Assembly: GCA_025345505.1 (NCBI GenBank)
Contig: JANVCC010000125.1
Coordinates: 5,303,388-5,367,387 of the forward strand
Length of the DNA stretch: 64,000 bases
From: Todiramphus chloris collaris
Taxonomy: Eukaryota > Chordata > Aves > Coraciiformes > Alcedinidae
Reading direction: 5' to 3'
Shown here: positions 9,976 through 20,026 of the stretch, piece by piece
How the letters are laid out: each line of letters opens with the position of its first letter
Numbering within the stretch: position 1 is the first letter of the stretch
Position numbers and translations under genes: made by a program
The notes under the pieces: generated by a model
The model's input: only the letters and a program-made list of their open reading frames with translations
Told to the model about the DNA's origin: nothing
Database searches by the model: none

Positions 9976-11145
9976 CACTGCTACTCTCTGAGCCATGGGG
10001 AGGGCTCTGGGTCCTTCCCCCTCCCTTGATTTCTTCCTACAAGTCTGTGGGGCTTTTAGAAGTGAAATGGATCCAGAGAAGGGCTCTGGGGTCTAGTGGA
10101 TTCACTGGGATGCAATGAATGGGTAGTGGTTGGGATTTTGGCCATGCAGGGAGCATGAGGATGCTGTCATGAGCAAAGCAAGATGGGAGAGCCTTTTTCA
10201 TCCCTAATGCCCCACTGGGGAATCGGTAATTTCACTAATTCAAGGTACTAATCCCCATCAATTTTTAAGGGCTTTGATTTCACAGGCTGGTTGAATAGGG
10301 GCAGACTATGTAGAATGGGAAAACTGCATGAGATCTGTCCAGGCAGTCTCAGTCCCCATCACCCACTGCCAACAGCACATTATCCTGCTGGATCCTGGGG
10401 GGGTGAGGTCCATGAGGAGCTGGAGAGAGAGGGGGGTCAACCCCCTGCTAGCTCATCAAGCAAACTGGAAGGACAAAGCTGAACAAGGCTGGAATGACAA
10501 AAGTTTTCCTTCAGCTCATTTCAGTTCCAGGGTTGAACAACCAAGCTGGGCAGTGGGCTGTGGTACTGCACTCACAGCATCATTCCCCAGGCAGAGGGGG
10601 GTTGTTTCCTCCCTGCTGACTCCATCCTGCCCCATGCCCAAAAACATTTCCAAAGCCTTTCTGTCTTTAACCTCAGCTGTTTTCATAGATGAATGGCTTT
10701 GAGGCTGGGCCATTGACCCCTGCACCAACAAAGCATTAAAGCAGACACTTAAGGGTTTCCCAGGGCCTGGGGCCTTCCAAGCTCTTCATTGTATGAAAGC
10801 CCCACAATTGCAAGAAGGATTCACACTCTCGTCCAAAGGAGAGCAAATCCTGGTGTTTATCTAGGTGCAACTCCTCCCGCCCATACAGCACCAGTGCTAA
10901 GGGCATTGTGGGCACTTTGGGGCACAGGGAGGTCCAGGGGCTCTTAGAAAAGTGCCACAGTTGTGGGGAGAGCTGCAACAAAAATCTGCAGTGACCCAGC
11001 CCCCCCTTGACGGCATCTAGCAGCCTCCAGAGAGGAAAAAGTTGATGCCTAAATCTCAACCTAACATTTGCAGCACCATCCCTGGGAAAGCCATAGCAGG
11101 CATGAAGGGCTAGTTCCCACCTGGAGCTTTAGGCCAGGTTTAGTA
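9976..11145. other. Unassigned unique sequence
   Basis: No repeat family or gene recognised. The composition is moderately GC-rich. A 120-codon frame between about 10328 and 10702 lacks any recognisable domain. Confidence 0.45.
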
Positions 11146-11381
11146 ACATAGAATCACAGAATGTTTTGCATTGGAAAGGACCTTTCAAGGTCATCTAGTT
11201 CAACACTCTTGTAGTGAGCAGGGATATCTTGAACTAGAGCAGGCTGCTCAGAGTTCTGTCCAACCTGACGTGGAATGTTTCCAGGGATGGGGCACTGACC
11301 ACCTCTCTGGGAAACCTGGGATGGGGTTTCTCCACCCTCAGTGTAAAATATTTCTTCCTTATATCCAGTCTAAATCTAATC
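11146..11381 (-). mobile_element. CR1 LINE 3' end
   Basis: Antisense CR1: CATAGAATCACAGAATGTTT, GGACCTTTCAAGGTCATC, ACTCTTGTAGTGAGCAGGG, TGGAATGTTTCCAGGGATGG and CACCCTCAGTGTAAAATATT. It is the closest counterpart of the sense copy at 13594-13802, making an inverted pair 2.2 kb apart. Confidence 0.95.
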
Positions 11382-11779
11382 TAGATGAGACCCCAGCTCC
11401 ACTTCAGCTGAGGATGGGAGGTGACAATGTCCTTTTCCCCCATCAGGTGCTGCCTCTCCAGTCCTGTATCCCCTCTGTGCATCCGAGACCCTGGTGCCTG
11501 GGAGGAAGAGCAAAGGGTTGAATCACAGTCTCTGCAAGCAGCACACACACCCCCTTTCACATATTCCTGTTGCTGTCCCCACCTGGGGGGTGGGTGAACA
11601 TTCAGAGAGGGGTCATCGGGTGCTGGTGCTGGGACGCCAGGGCAGATCTCCGTGGCTAATGCTATAATCCTCCCCTCTTTCAGGCAGCAGGAAAGCCCGG
11701 GCCGGCAGGATCCCTGTGCAGACAGGGTGTAAAAAGCTGTGGCATCTCCAAAGCAAACACTCCCACATCTTCATTCCTT
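11382..11779. other. Unassigned unique sequence
   Basis: Nothing recognised. It is GC-rich with G and C runs (CCTGGGGGGTGGGTG near 11582). Confidence 0.4.
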
Positions 11780-12000
11780 CCACCCTATTGGCCATTGATT
11801 TCAGATAAATATCCGTCCGGCCCTGACAGGGCTCAATTCTCCTAATTATAGCCCTATTGACATGTGATCTTTAGCTGCTCAGCTTGTCAGGAGCCATCTA
11901 TCAGGCAGACAGATTTCTTTGGCTCGGGAGGAAATGAGATGGTAAGGGGGGAGAAAGGAGGAGCAGGGACTGGGGGGAAATGGCTGTATTCATGTGCCAA
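11780..12000. promoter_or_regulatory. Candidate conserved non-coding element
   Basis: TTGGCCATTGATTTCAGATA, AATATCCGTCCGGCCC, TCCTAATTATAGCCC (TAATTA 11843-11848), TGACATGTGATC, AGCTGCTCAGCTTGTCAGG and ATCTATCAGGCAGACAG form a dense, repeat-free block. MEIS-type TGACAG/TGTCAG and GATA-type sites are present. Enhancer-like by texture only. Confidence 0.42.
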
Positions 12001-13029
12001 TGAGATCCTCTGGCCCAGGTTTCAGTTTATTAACAAGTACCCCAAAAAACCCACCTTTAAGGCAGAAGCAGTAAGAGAAGAGTTAAGATCTCTCATATGG
12101 GAGCAGCATGCGTGGCTCACTGCAAAGGATTGCCATATGTAGACTGCTCGCATTTCACAGCTTTTCCCTCTTCGTGTGCAGCTGAACTGATTTTCCCAGG
12201 TCTGCAAGAAACAAAGACACCTCCTGCCAGGCCACGCTTACCATCAGCTGGTGCTTTCTGCATTCGGGCTGAGGAACTCCTTGCTGCAGGGTCTGAAAAG
12301 TTTGCATGGATGATGTGAACACATCAGCAGAGGGAAAATCCATCCCCCACCATAATTCAGAGGCAACACCTCTGCTTCAATAGGCCCCTGAGTTCAGCTT
12401 GCTAGCAGCAGGGAGAGCACTCTGGGAGTGCACTGCTTGTTCATCCTGCTTTGAGTTTCCCCAAGCATCAGCTGTAGGCTGTTGTCAGACAGGACACTGA
12501 GTAAGACCAGCCCTGGAGAGAACAAAACTGCTCTTTTCTTCTCCCGGTCCCAGCCTTGGACTGGCAAGACAGGGCTAGGGCTTGTCACCAAACTGGACCC
12601 ACTGGGAGGCAGGAGGACACAGTCAGGAGACCTGGATGGGGCATAGTTGGGGAACGCATGCATTTTCCAGCCTTCCTTGTAATCCTCCTGTAGCTGGATT
12701 GCATTGATATAAAAGCCAGATGGTCTGGTGGCTTCTCCTGTTGTATGGACTGCATGGGGAAAGACAGAAGTTCTGTGGACCACAAACAGCTGCTTCTATC
12801 ACTCTCAGAGACCAACAATGAAGGAATAAATGAATATGCCTTTTGCCTGGCTTTTTTTCTCATAAACCTCATAATGACCACGTCTCTGGGGAGCTCATTG
12901 CTGGCTGCTATTATGGCTGGGCTGCAAGAATGCTCAGGTGAGATGGATGGGGATTAACTCCCCGGCCAGTCCTTGCCCTTGGAGAAGATGTGAGCCATCC
13001 CACCCTCCCCACACCAGGCATCCATCAGC
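12001..13029. other. Unassigned unique sequence
   Basis: No repeat family recognised. Frames of up to about 130 codons occur on the minus strand (12394-12783) but show no domain or codon signature that would support coding. Confidence 0.45.
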
Positions 13030-13400
13030 CAACATTGCAAAGGGGTGTTGGGCCGGGCACCGGGTCAACGATCAGGGGAAGAGCAGTTAGCTGACTCATA
13101 TCCTGGTCTCTGTATTGTGAAAAGACCCAGACAGCCGGAGTGTCTGGAGATAACAGCCTTTACCGGGGAGCCCTGAGAGCTCAGGGTTCATTTACAAAGC
13201 TGGGCTTATTCGTGCCGGGCCAGCTCTCTCTGTATCTGCATTATCGATCCGCTCCCCCCTGTGCCCCGGCCCGTCTGCAGTATCAGCCCATCCATGGAGA
13301 TAGCTGTCTGCAGAACCTGCTTCCACCCAGCTCGGGTATCCGGCACAGACTTTACTCTCGCAGCACTTTATGAGCGGTCAAGGACCAGCTCTGCGGAAGT
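13030..13400. promoter_or_regulatory. Candidate CpG-rich conserved non-coding element
   Basis: Repeat-free block far richer in CpG than its neighbours: GGGCCGGGCACCGGGTCAAC, TTCGTGCCGGGCC, TTATCGATCCGCTCC, CCCCGGCCCGTC and GGGTATCCGGCAC. A short perfect inverted repeat (CCCTGAG-AG-CTCAGGG, 13171-13186) lies inside. Retained CpGs in a desert suggest low germline methylation, as in active regulatory DNA. This is inference. Confidence 0.38.
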
Positions 13401-13593
13401 GCTGAGCTCTCAGAAAACCCAGTGCCGGTGAAAAAAACCAAAGCCCAAGCAGCTCCCATCTCCCCCAGTAGTGAGAAAGTGAAAACGAGCTCAGCTTTGC
13501 TGCTGGGGAAACTGAGGCATGGAAAGGGGTGATTTGCCCGTGTCTTTGGTGCTCAGTTCCAAGGACTCAGTGGAGTCACCCACATCTCTCACA

Positions 13594-13802
13594 TTTCCTT
13601 TTTTACACTGAGGGTGGTGAGACCATGGCCCAGGTTTCCCAGAGAGGTGGTCAATGCCCCATCCCTGGAAACATTCCATGTCAGGTTGGACTCTGAGCAA
13701 CCTGCTCTAGCTGAAGCTGTCTCTGCTCACTACAAGAGTGTTGGACTAGATGACCTTGAAAGGTCCTTTCAAACCCAAAACATTCTATGATTCTGTGATT
13801 CC
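13594..13802 (+). mobile_element. CR1 LINE 3' end
   Basis: Sense CR1 from ACACTGAGGGTGGTGAGACC through CCAGAGAGGTGGTCAATGCC and TAGATGACCTTGAAAGGTCC to the tail ATTCTATGATTCTGTGATT. It mirrors the copy at 11146-11381. Confidence 0.95.
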
Positions 13803-15330
13803 TTTGCTTAGGTCCCTGCAAAGACACTGCCTTGAGAGAGGCAGGACCGCTTCATTTCTGTGATGCAACAGGATGGAGGAGAGTCACCACAAGCCAGTGG
13901 TCCAGAGCCACTAAGCTACATATCATAGTGCAACATGGTCTCCATGTTGGACATAGATCATGCCAGAAATCTTTAGGGAGGCACTTCTTCATGTGCATCT
14001 CCCACACTGCCAAAGCTGCTGCTGACCCACTGCATGGCATGATCCTGTGGGACCTGCATGACTGCCTGGGCACAATGCTGCAAAAGCCCTTGGGGTGTGG
14101 GAGTCAGCTGACCCTCCTAGCAGGAGGCAATCCCCGTTGTGTCTTCATCCCAGACATCCTTTCATTCCTTGGGGGGGGGGTCTCTGGCCAAGGTGGAGAC
14201 TCCCCATACCCAGTGTTTGGACAGATGAACATAGGATGGTTGCAGAAAAGAGGATGTGTTTATGGGATCATGCTTCCTGGCAGTTACCTACACACCAGTG
14301 GTGTGTGTACATCACAGCATGAAAGCTTTGGCTTCCAGGGTAATTCGTGATTCTTCAGATGAGGAAGACAAACCAGGGTATTTGGGCTAGCATCAGGAAG
14401 CTTCATGGTTACACAGGTCTGGGCAGAGCTGGAGCTAGGTCAGCAAGACCACTGCATGATGTTTCAGCAAAATGGTTGGAGACCACCTTTCCAAAGGTAT
14501 TCTGGAGTACAGAGATGTCTCTGTTTGCCTGAAAGCACCTGACACTGACCTTAAGTAGCCCTCTCTGAGTGGGCAGAAGAGAAGACGGGAAGAAAGCAAG
14601 GTCAGAAATCTCCGGAAAGAGCATTGATCATCTTTAAATAGTCCCTGCAGAGTCCATCCCACTATCTTAGCATCCCTGGCTGGGTTATCCATAGCCACCC
14701 TACCATGGGGCAGGGTGATCCAGAGCATCTCCCCTCCACTTTTCCACACCAGTCTGCCATGTGCCTCCCAAAAAACCCTCATCCCTGAGCTGCAGGACAA
14801 TAGGTAAGGAGCAGGGGTATTTAAGGCCAGCAATGACGCTCCATGTAGGATACACCTTTAGCTGGTTCATGTGTTACATTTATAGCTGCCATATATCCCT
14901 TTATTCCCATGTATTCCCCCATTTAGAGCCATTTCCCATATTTTCCACTTTCCATTTTACTGGAAGGCTTCTGTTGGCATATCAGCAAAGCTCTCTAAAA
15001 GTTAAATTTATTCCCTCATGCAGGAACCTCTGAGAAAGAGCACTCAGCCCTTGAAAAGTTTCATTTTGACTCCTTGGGAACCTCACTGATATGAAGTCCT
15101 ACCTCATAGATCCCCCCAATTCTTTTTGTGTTGAAGCAAAGCCTGCTTTCAAATCACCCAAAACAGAAACAGAATGACATCTTTCTTGTCAAATCAAACG
15201 TTGTGTGAACTAGAATTTCTTTGACTCCTCAGTAAAGCATGAACTTCAGAAGGAGGCAGCTTTGGTTCAGCCCTGAGAGAGCTGCTGGCAAATCGAGTGC
15301 TCCATTGCTGCATCATTTCAGTCATAGCAG
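13803..15330. other. Unassigned unique sequence
   Basis: No repeat or gene recognised over 1.5 kb. A run of 10 G lies at 14171-14180. A 172-codon open frame (13832-14350, plus strand) crosses this G run and resembles no known protein, so I read it as chance. Confidence 0.45.
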
Positions 15331-15420
15331 CATAGAATCATTTTGGTTGGAAATGACTTTTAAGATCATCAAGTCCACCCATTAACACAGCATTGGCAGG
15401 TCATCACTAAACCATGTCTC
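15331..15420 (-). mobile_element. CR1 LINE 3' end, short
   Basis: Antisense: CATAGAATCATTTTGGTTGG, AAGATCATCAAGTCCACCC, CATTGGCAGGTCATCACTAA and ACCATGTCTC, then abrupt loss of similarity. About 90 bp. Confidence 0.9.
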
Positions 15421-16111
15421 CACAGTCAGAACTTTGCAGTAACATGACAGATCTTCTCAGATGATCAGATGTGTAGGGGTAGCTCTAGGTTATGGTCTCA
15501 GGGCAGTCCCTAACTCTCCAAGGGTTTAATCCCAGAGGGAAAAAGTTATGCAAGGTCAGGAAGTCTGGGCAACACAGGACTAGTTCTGGGCACAAGGTAT
15601 GCAGGGACAAAACAATTTAATGGCTCCAGAGGAAGACACAGAGGACAGGGAATCTGGGTCAAGTCTGGATGATCCTGATGCAGATTGTCCCCCAGCTCCT
15701 CAATCTTTCCCCTCTATCCTGACAGCAGGAGCAAATCATTGTCTTCACCCTGGGAAGTTAAAATGTAACTCTGACACATTTAATGAAGGTAAATGAAAAT
15801 TGCAAGGTGGGGATGAAGGACAGGCTTTGTGGGGAGCTCATTCTCCTTTAGCACCAGTTTGACACCACTGTGGTATTTCTGGCTTCAGGGTCAATTATCA
15901 TGATTTATGCAAGATCAGTATGATAAAAAAAAAGGTCTTAACACACATGCATGCCCTCTGGTCTGACAACACTTAGCCTGGATCAGGTCAGTGCCTGGGG
16001 AGCAAAAGCAAGCTCAGCTCAATCCCATAGCATGCAGCAAAGCCCTCACTCACCTTACACCCCCATGGGCATGGTAAATGCAATGCCTCAACCACTGTTC
16101 TGCATCTCAGA
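15421..16111. other. Unassigned unique sequence
   Basis: Nothing recognised. A short A run (9-10 A) lies near 15926. Confidence 0.4.
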
Positions 16112-16464
16112 GAATCATAGAATGGTTTGGGTTGGAAGGGACCTTAAAGAGCATCTAATACCAGCCCCCCTGCAGGAAGCAGGGACATCTTCAACTAGAG
16201 CTTCAACTCTGAGGTAGCTTAGAGCTCTGCCTAACCTCACCTGGAATGTTTCCAGGGATGGGGCATCTACCACTTCTCTGTGGCAGTGTTTAACCAACCT
16301 CAGCATAAAAAATTTCCTCCTTATATCTGGTCTAAATCTCAACTCTTTTACTTTAAAACCATCATCCCCTGTCACAACAGACCCTGCCGAAGATTGTCCT
16401 CGTCTTTCTTTATAGCCCCCTTTTAAGTTCTGAATGCGTGCAATAAGGTCTCCTCATCTCTCCA
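16112..16464 (-). mobile_element. CR1 LINE 3' end
   Basis: Antisense CR1 from GAATCATAGAATGGTTTGGG through AGGGACATCTTCAACTAGAG, GGAATGTTTCCAGGGATGGG and CTTATATCTGGTCTAAATC to GCAATAAGGTCTCCTC. An extra CTTCAACTCTGAGGTAG stretch looks like a small internal duplication. It abuts a CpG-rich block on its right. Confidence 0.94.
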
Positions 16465-16860
16465 GCGAGCGGAGCAGTGGGTGCTGAGTCAGCATCCCCA
16501 TCCCACCCTGCGTGTGACATCCATTCTGGGGAGAGACGAAGAACCTCCCGCTCAACCGACACACATCTGACTGCAAAGAAAAGCGCATCCGCTCCCCTTT
16601 GCCTCCCGGCCACCTCCCCAGCAGAAGCACCAGTGGATCCTTCACTTTAATGTTAACTGAGTTTTAGCGCTGGCCCCCGGGCTCTGCCATTTATCTACGA
16701 GGCTCCACAGAGCGGGAGAGCAGAGTTAATAAATCCGCTCATGTGTCGCCTGTAATCAGGCCGGTAAATAAAGCAGAGCTGTCAGGGAGCAGTGGCCCAT
16801 GCCGCCGGGCTCCTCACTGTCCCGTCGGCTCAGGGGGTGTCATCTCGATGTCCTCCTCAC
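16465..16860. promoter_or_regulatory. Candidate CpG-rich regulatory block
   Basis: The CR1 ends and CpG density rises at once (CCAGCGAGCGGAGC, AGACGAAGAACCTCCCGCTC, GCGCATCCGCTCCCC, AGTTTTAGCGCTGG). CNE-like AT motifs follow: CACTTTAATGTTAAC, AGTTAATAAATCCGC, CTGTAATCAGGCCGG and GTAAATAAAGCAG. Unique sequence without coding character. A regulatory role is inferred. Confidence 0.4.
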
Positions 16861-17269
16861 CCCAGGGAGCAGGGTGCAATATCCAGCTCCATCTACCCAT
16901 CCTGCAGCCTGAGGTCACCATCAGCTGCTCTTTCCAGGATGGTAATAGTTTTTTCTTCTATGCTGGATGAAGTTTCGGGTGGTTTAAGGATGGTTAAAAC
17001 TCGCACTCCCCAGATCTGGGGAATCTGCTGGATATGTGAACACGGGGAGCAGCAGAAGACCTCCTGGAAACAGGCAGATTTAGTGTCTCAAAGGCAAAGA
17101 TGCCGAGTCCAGGATCACCCGCTCAGCACCCTTACCTTACCCCCAGACTGCCCAGCTCAGTCTAACCTCTCTCATGAGACACTCCAATACCTTCAGACAA
17201 CACCCTGACTCTGAGAGGGGGAAACCAAGGCACAGGAGGAAGGGAAGCAATGCACCAAGGTCATTTAGT
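16861..17269. other. Unassigned sequence between two CpG-rich blocks
   Basis: No repeat or gene recognised. It could belong to one extended regulatory domain with its two flanks. Confidence 0.35.
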
Positions 17270-17640
17270 TAATCGGTGGCAGGATCCCAACGGCAGCCCG
17301 ACGGTTGCTCTGCCTGCCGGCGGCGGGGGGTTGATTCCAGCCAAGTCCCCCGGCAGGCTCAGGGACTGCAGAGAGGTTCAGCAGGGGAAGATTTCCTGTA
17401 AGACGGGAAGTTTTCCTCCCAGTGTGCCTTGCTCTCCCCGCTCTGGTCCGGCTCCGGGAGACAATCCAAGCGCTACATATCTTTAATTATTAAACAATCA
17501 CCCTTTGTAGTTACTTATGTGCTGCGGAGCCTCCAGGATGTTCCTGCCAGCAGTACCAGGGCGTAAAGCATCCCTTGATGCTTCCTCGGCAGTGGCTGAA
17601 TCACCCGGCTCCATTAACTGACATCCACCTCAGCCCCGCA
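17270..17640. promoter_or_regulatory. Candidate conserved non-coding element, GC-rich then TAATTA
   Basis: The left half is CpG-rich (AACGGCAGCCCGACGG, GCCGGCGGCGGGG, GTCCGGCTCCGGG). Then comes AAGCGCTACATATC, CTTTAATTATTAAAC (TAATTA 17484-17489), AACAATCACCCTTTGTAG and CTCCATTAACTGAC. Homeodomain and SOX/TCF-like cores lie in unique sequence. Confidence 0.42.
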
Positions 17641-18101
17641 CACAAATACATCACACACACATACCCCGTTCACCCTCCTTTTCCTCCACCAGCAGCCCCC
17701 CCACCCATCCTCACCCAGCCCCTGGGAGCCCTCCTGGCCACTGCTACGGATTGCAAAGCAGTTACAGGAAGGCGGACAGAGGTGCGAGCTCATCCATCAC
17801 AGCCCAGAAGGAGACATCAGGATGGGGAGCATACGGCAAATCAGCAAATTACAGCAGCTCCAGGGAAGGGCCCAACAAAAACTTCCTTCTTCCTTGCCTT
17901 TCCCTCTGGATTTGCATGAACTCTACTTCTCTTCCACTACAGATCATGAGAACCCTTAATTTGTCATTCACCAGCTGGTTTGGGTGGTCTCTAGGGCACA
18001 CCAACAAGGAGAGAAAACTGCAACAGTTGCTGCAGGAAAGGACCCTCCATCAGCAGCATGGGTAGCCTGCGTCTTGTGGCCAAGGCAACCAAGGCTTCCT
18101 A
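17641..18101. other. Unassigned unique sequence
   Basis: Nothing recognised. The left end has a short CA-rich stretch (ATCACACACACATACC) followed by C-rich sequence. Confidence 0.4.
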
Positions 18102-18354
18102 GAGAGGAATGCCTCAAGTTGCACCAGGGGAGGTTTAGGTTGGATATAAGGAAGAATTTCTTCCCCAAAAGGGTTGTCAATCCCTGCTTAGAGAAGTAGT
18201 GAGTCCACATCCCCGGAGGGATTTCAAAGCTGTGTAGATGTGGTGCTGAGGGACATGGTTTAGTGGTGACCTGGCAGGGCTGGGTTAATGGTTGGACTCA
18301 ATGATCTTAAAGGTCTCTTCCAACCAAAACAATTCTGTGATTCTATGATTCTGT
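18102..18354 (+). mobile_element. CR1 LINE 3' end
   Basis: Sense CR1: GCCTCAAGTTGCACCAGGGG, TGGATATAAGGAAGAATTTC, GGACATGGTTTAGTGGTGAC, GATGATCTTAAAGGTCTC for most of its length, and tail ATTCTGTGATTCTATGATTC. The ordinary GGAACAGGCTGCCCAGGG stretch is reduced to CTTAGAGAAGTAGTGAG. Confidence 0.95.
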
Positions 18355-19625
18355 AGACCCAGTGTCATTTGCAAGGAATTTTTTTTTTGGACAAGGAAGC
18401 AGCTCAAGATAGGGTGGCTCTTGGAGAAGCCTCAAGTCAAGGTGAGCTTTCTCTGCTGGTGATCCAGCTTTTCAGAAAGCTGCAGCCATGCTGGTGCCCT
18501 TCTCCTAAGGCATGACAAATTGTCTTGTGCAAGCAGGGAGCATAAATAGGCAAGATTCTCTGTGGTAAGATGCTCCAAGAGGATGCAGCAACACACCCTG
18601 TCTGCAGAATCTGAGACCATTTCAAGAACACTCAGCTCCTTTCCTCCACCTGCTCATAAATGTTTCTCCTTCCACCTCTCCATCCCCTAATTCCCTCCAG
18701 CACAGAATTAACATGAAAGATATTGGGCTCAGAGAACAGGGAGGGAGACTCCTGTCCACAAGTACATGTGTCCTAGATAACACCATCCCCTGTGATTGTT
18801 GCCGGCCTCACACCACGCTGATCTCCTCCTCATCTCCAGCAAGAGCTGTGGAGCAAAGCAGTTTTCAGCAGCCCAGGGCAAGGTGAATCCCTTGCCTTCT
18901 ACTTCCTCGGAGCTCATGCGTTCTAGAAGAGCTGAGCAAATATTTTTCATGGAGCATCAGAAAAATGCTGTTTGGGCAAACTGCGAGTGCTTCCAGGGAG
19001 CAGGGAGCAGAGCAGCGCTCGCAAAAGAAAAACCATCAGAGGTTTGCAGGTAAACCGGGAAGTCTGGGTTTGGTTTATTTATTATAACATCAGGAAGCAT
19101 GGACACAAACATGATTCACATTTGGCTTTCAGGTAGTAAACCCGCCTGCTTCCAGGAGTCACTCTGCTGTTTCACTATTCGTAGATTCTGCAGATTTCCT
19201 GGATTTGACAAATGCAAGTTTTAATCTTTCTTAAACACTGTTTCTAAAACATCAGCACTTTCTGAGGGTCCAGCTGCCTCTTCCCATGCACTGAGCAGGC
19301 TGGGATACATAAGGGGATGGAAAAGCACGGATTTACCCCCCCATCCCAAGCTATCCAAAAGCATGGGATAGCACAGTACAGCAAAGCTTTTCTGTCTGGA
19401 CAGTCCCAGCCTCCAGCATATGCTCCAGAACTTCCTAAACCAGAGCTTGGTCACTGTTGAACCCACAGAGGATGGTGGTCCAACCTTGCGCTGCTTCCAT
19501 GGGCTTGAGTTTCACTAGGAAATTAGGATGAGATTGTGTGATTTTTCACCCCAAAAGAAGACAGTACACACCACTGCACAACCCAGTGTCTGTAGCACCA
19601 AAACATACTTGTCCTGCATAAACGG
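18355..19625. other. Unassigned unique sequence
   Basis: No repeat or gene recognised over 1.3 kb. A T run (9 T) lies at about 18381. The block near 18790-19060 has a mixed, non-repetitive texture but no clear motif cluster. Confidence 0.45.
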
Positions 19626-20026
19626 CAAAGGCTGAGAGTGGAGGTTGTTCAGCCTGGAGAAGAGAAGGCTCTGGGGAGACCTTACTGTGGCCTTTCAGTA
19701 CTTAAAGGGGACCTATAAGAAAAATGGGAACAGACATTTTAGCAGGACCTGTTGGGACAGGACAAGGGGTGATGGGTTTAAACTAAAAGAGGCAGATTTA
19801 GACTGGAGAGAAAGAGGAAATTTTTGATGCTGAGGGTGGTGAGACCTTGGCCCAGGTTGCCCAGAGAGCTGGTAGGAGCCCCGTCCTTGGAACTGTTCCA
19901 GATGATGTTGGATGGGGCTCTGAGCAACCTGCTCTAGCTGCAGATGTCCCTGCTTAGTGCAGGGGGAGTGGACTAGATGACCTTTAAATGTCCCTTCCAA
20001 CCCAAAGCAACCCATGGTTATATGAA
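19626..20026 (+). mobile_element. CR1 LINE 3' end, second type
   Basis: Sense CR1: TTGTTCAGCCTGGAGAAGAG, TGGGGAGACCTTACTGTGG, GTTTAAACTAAAAGAGGCAG, GCCCAGAGAGCTGGTAGGAG and TAGATGACCTTTAAATGTCC, with a degraded tail. Bases 19759-19834 are identical to 4446-4521. Confidence 0.94.

Noticed and set aside
13832-14350. 172-codon open frame, plus strand
   Set aside because: Passes through a run of 10 G, has no domain, and matches no protein I know.
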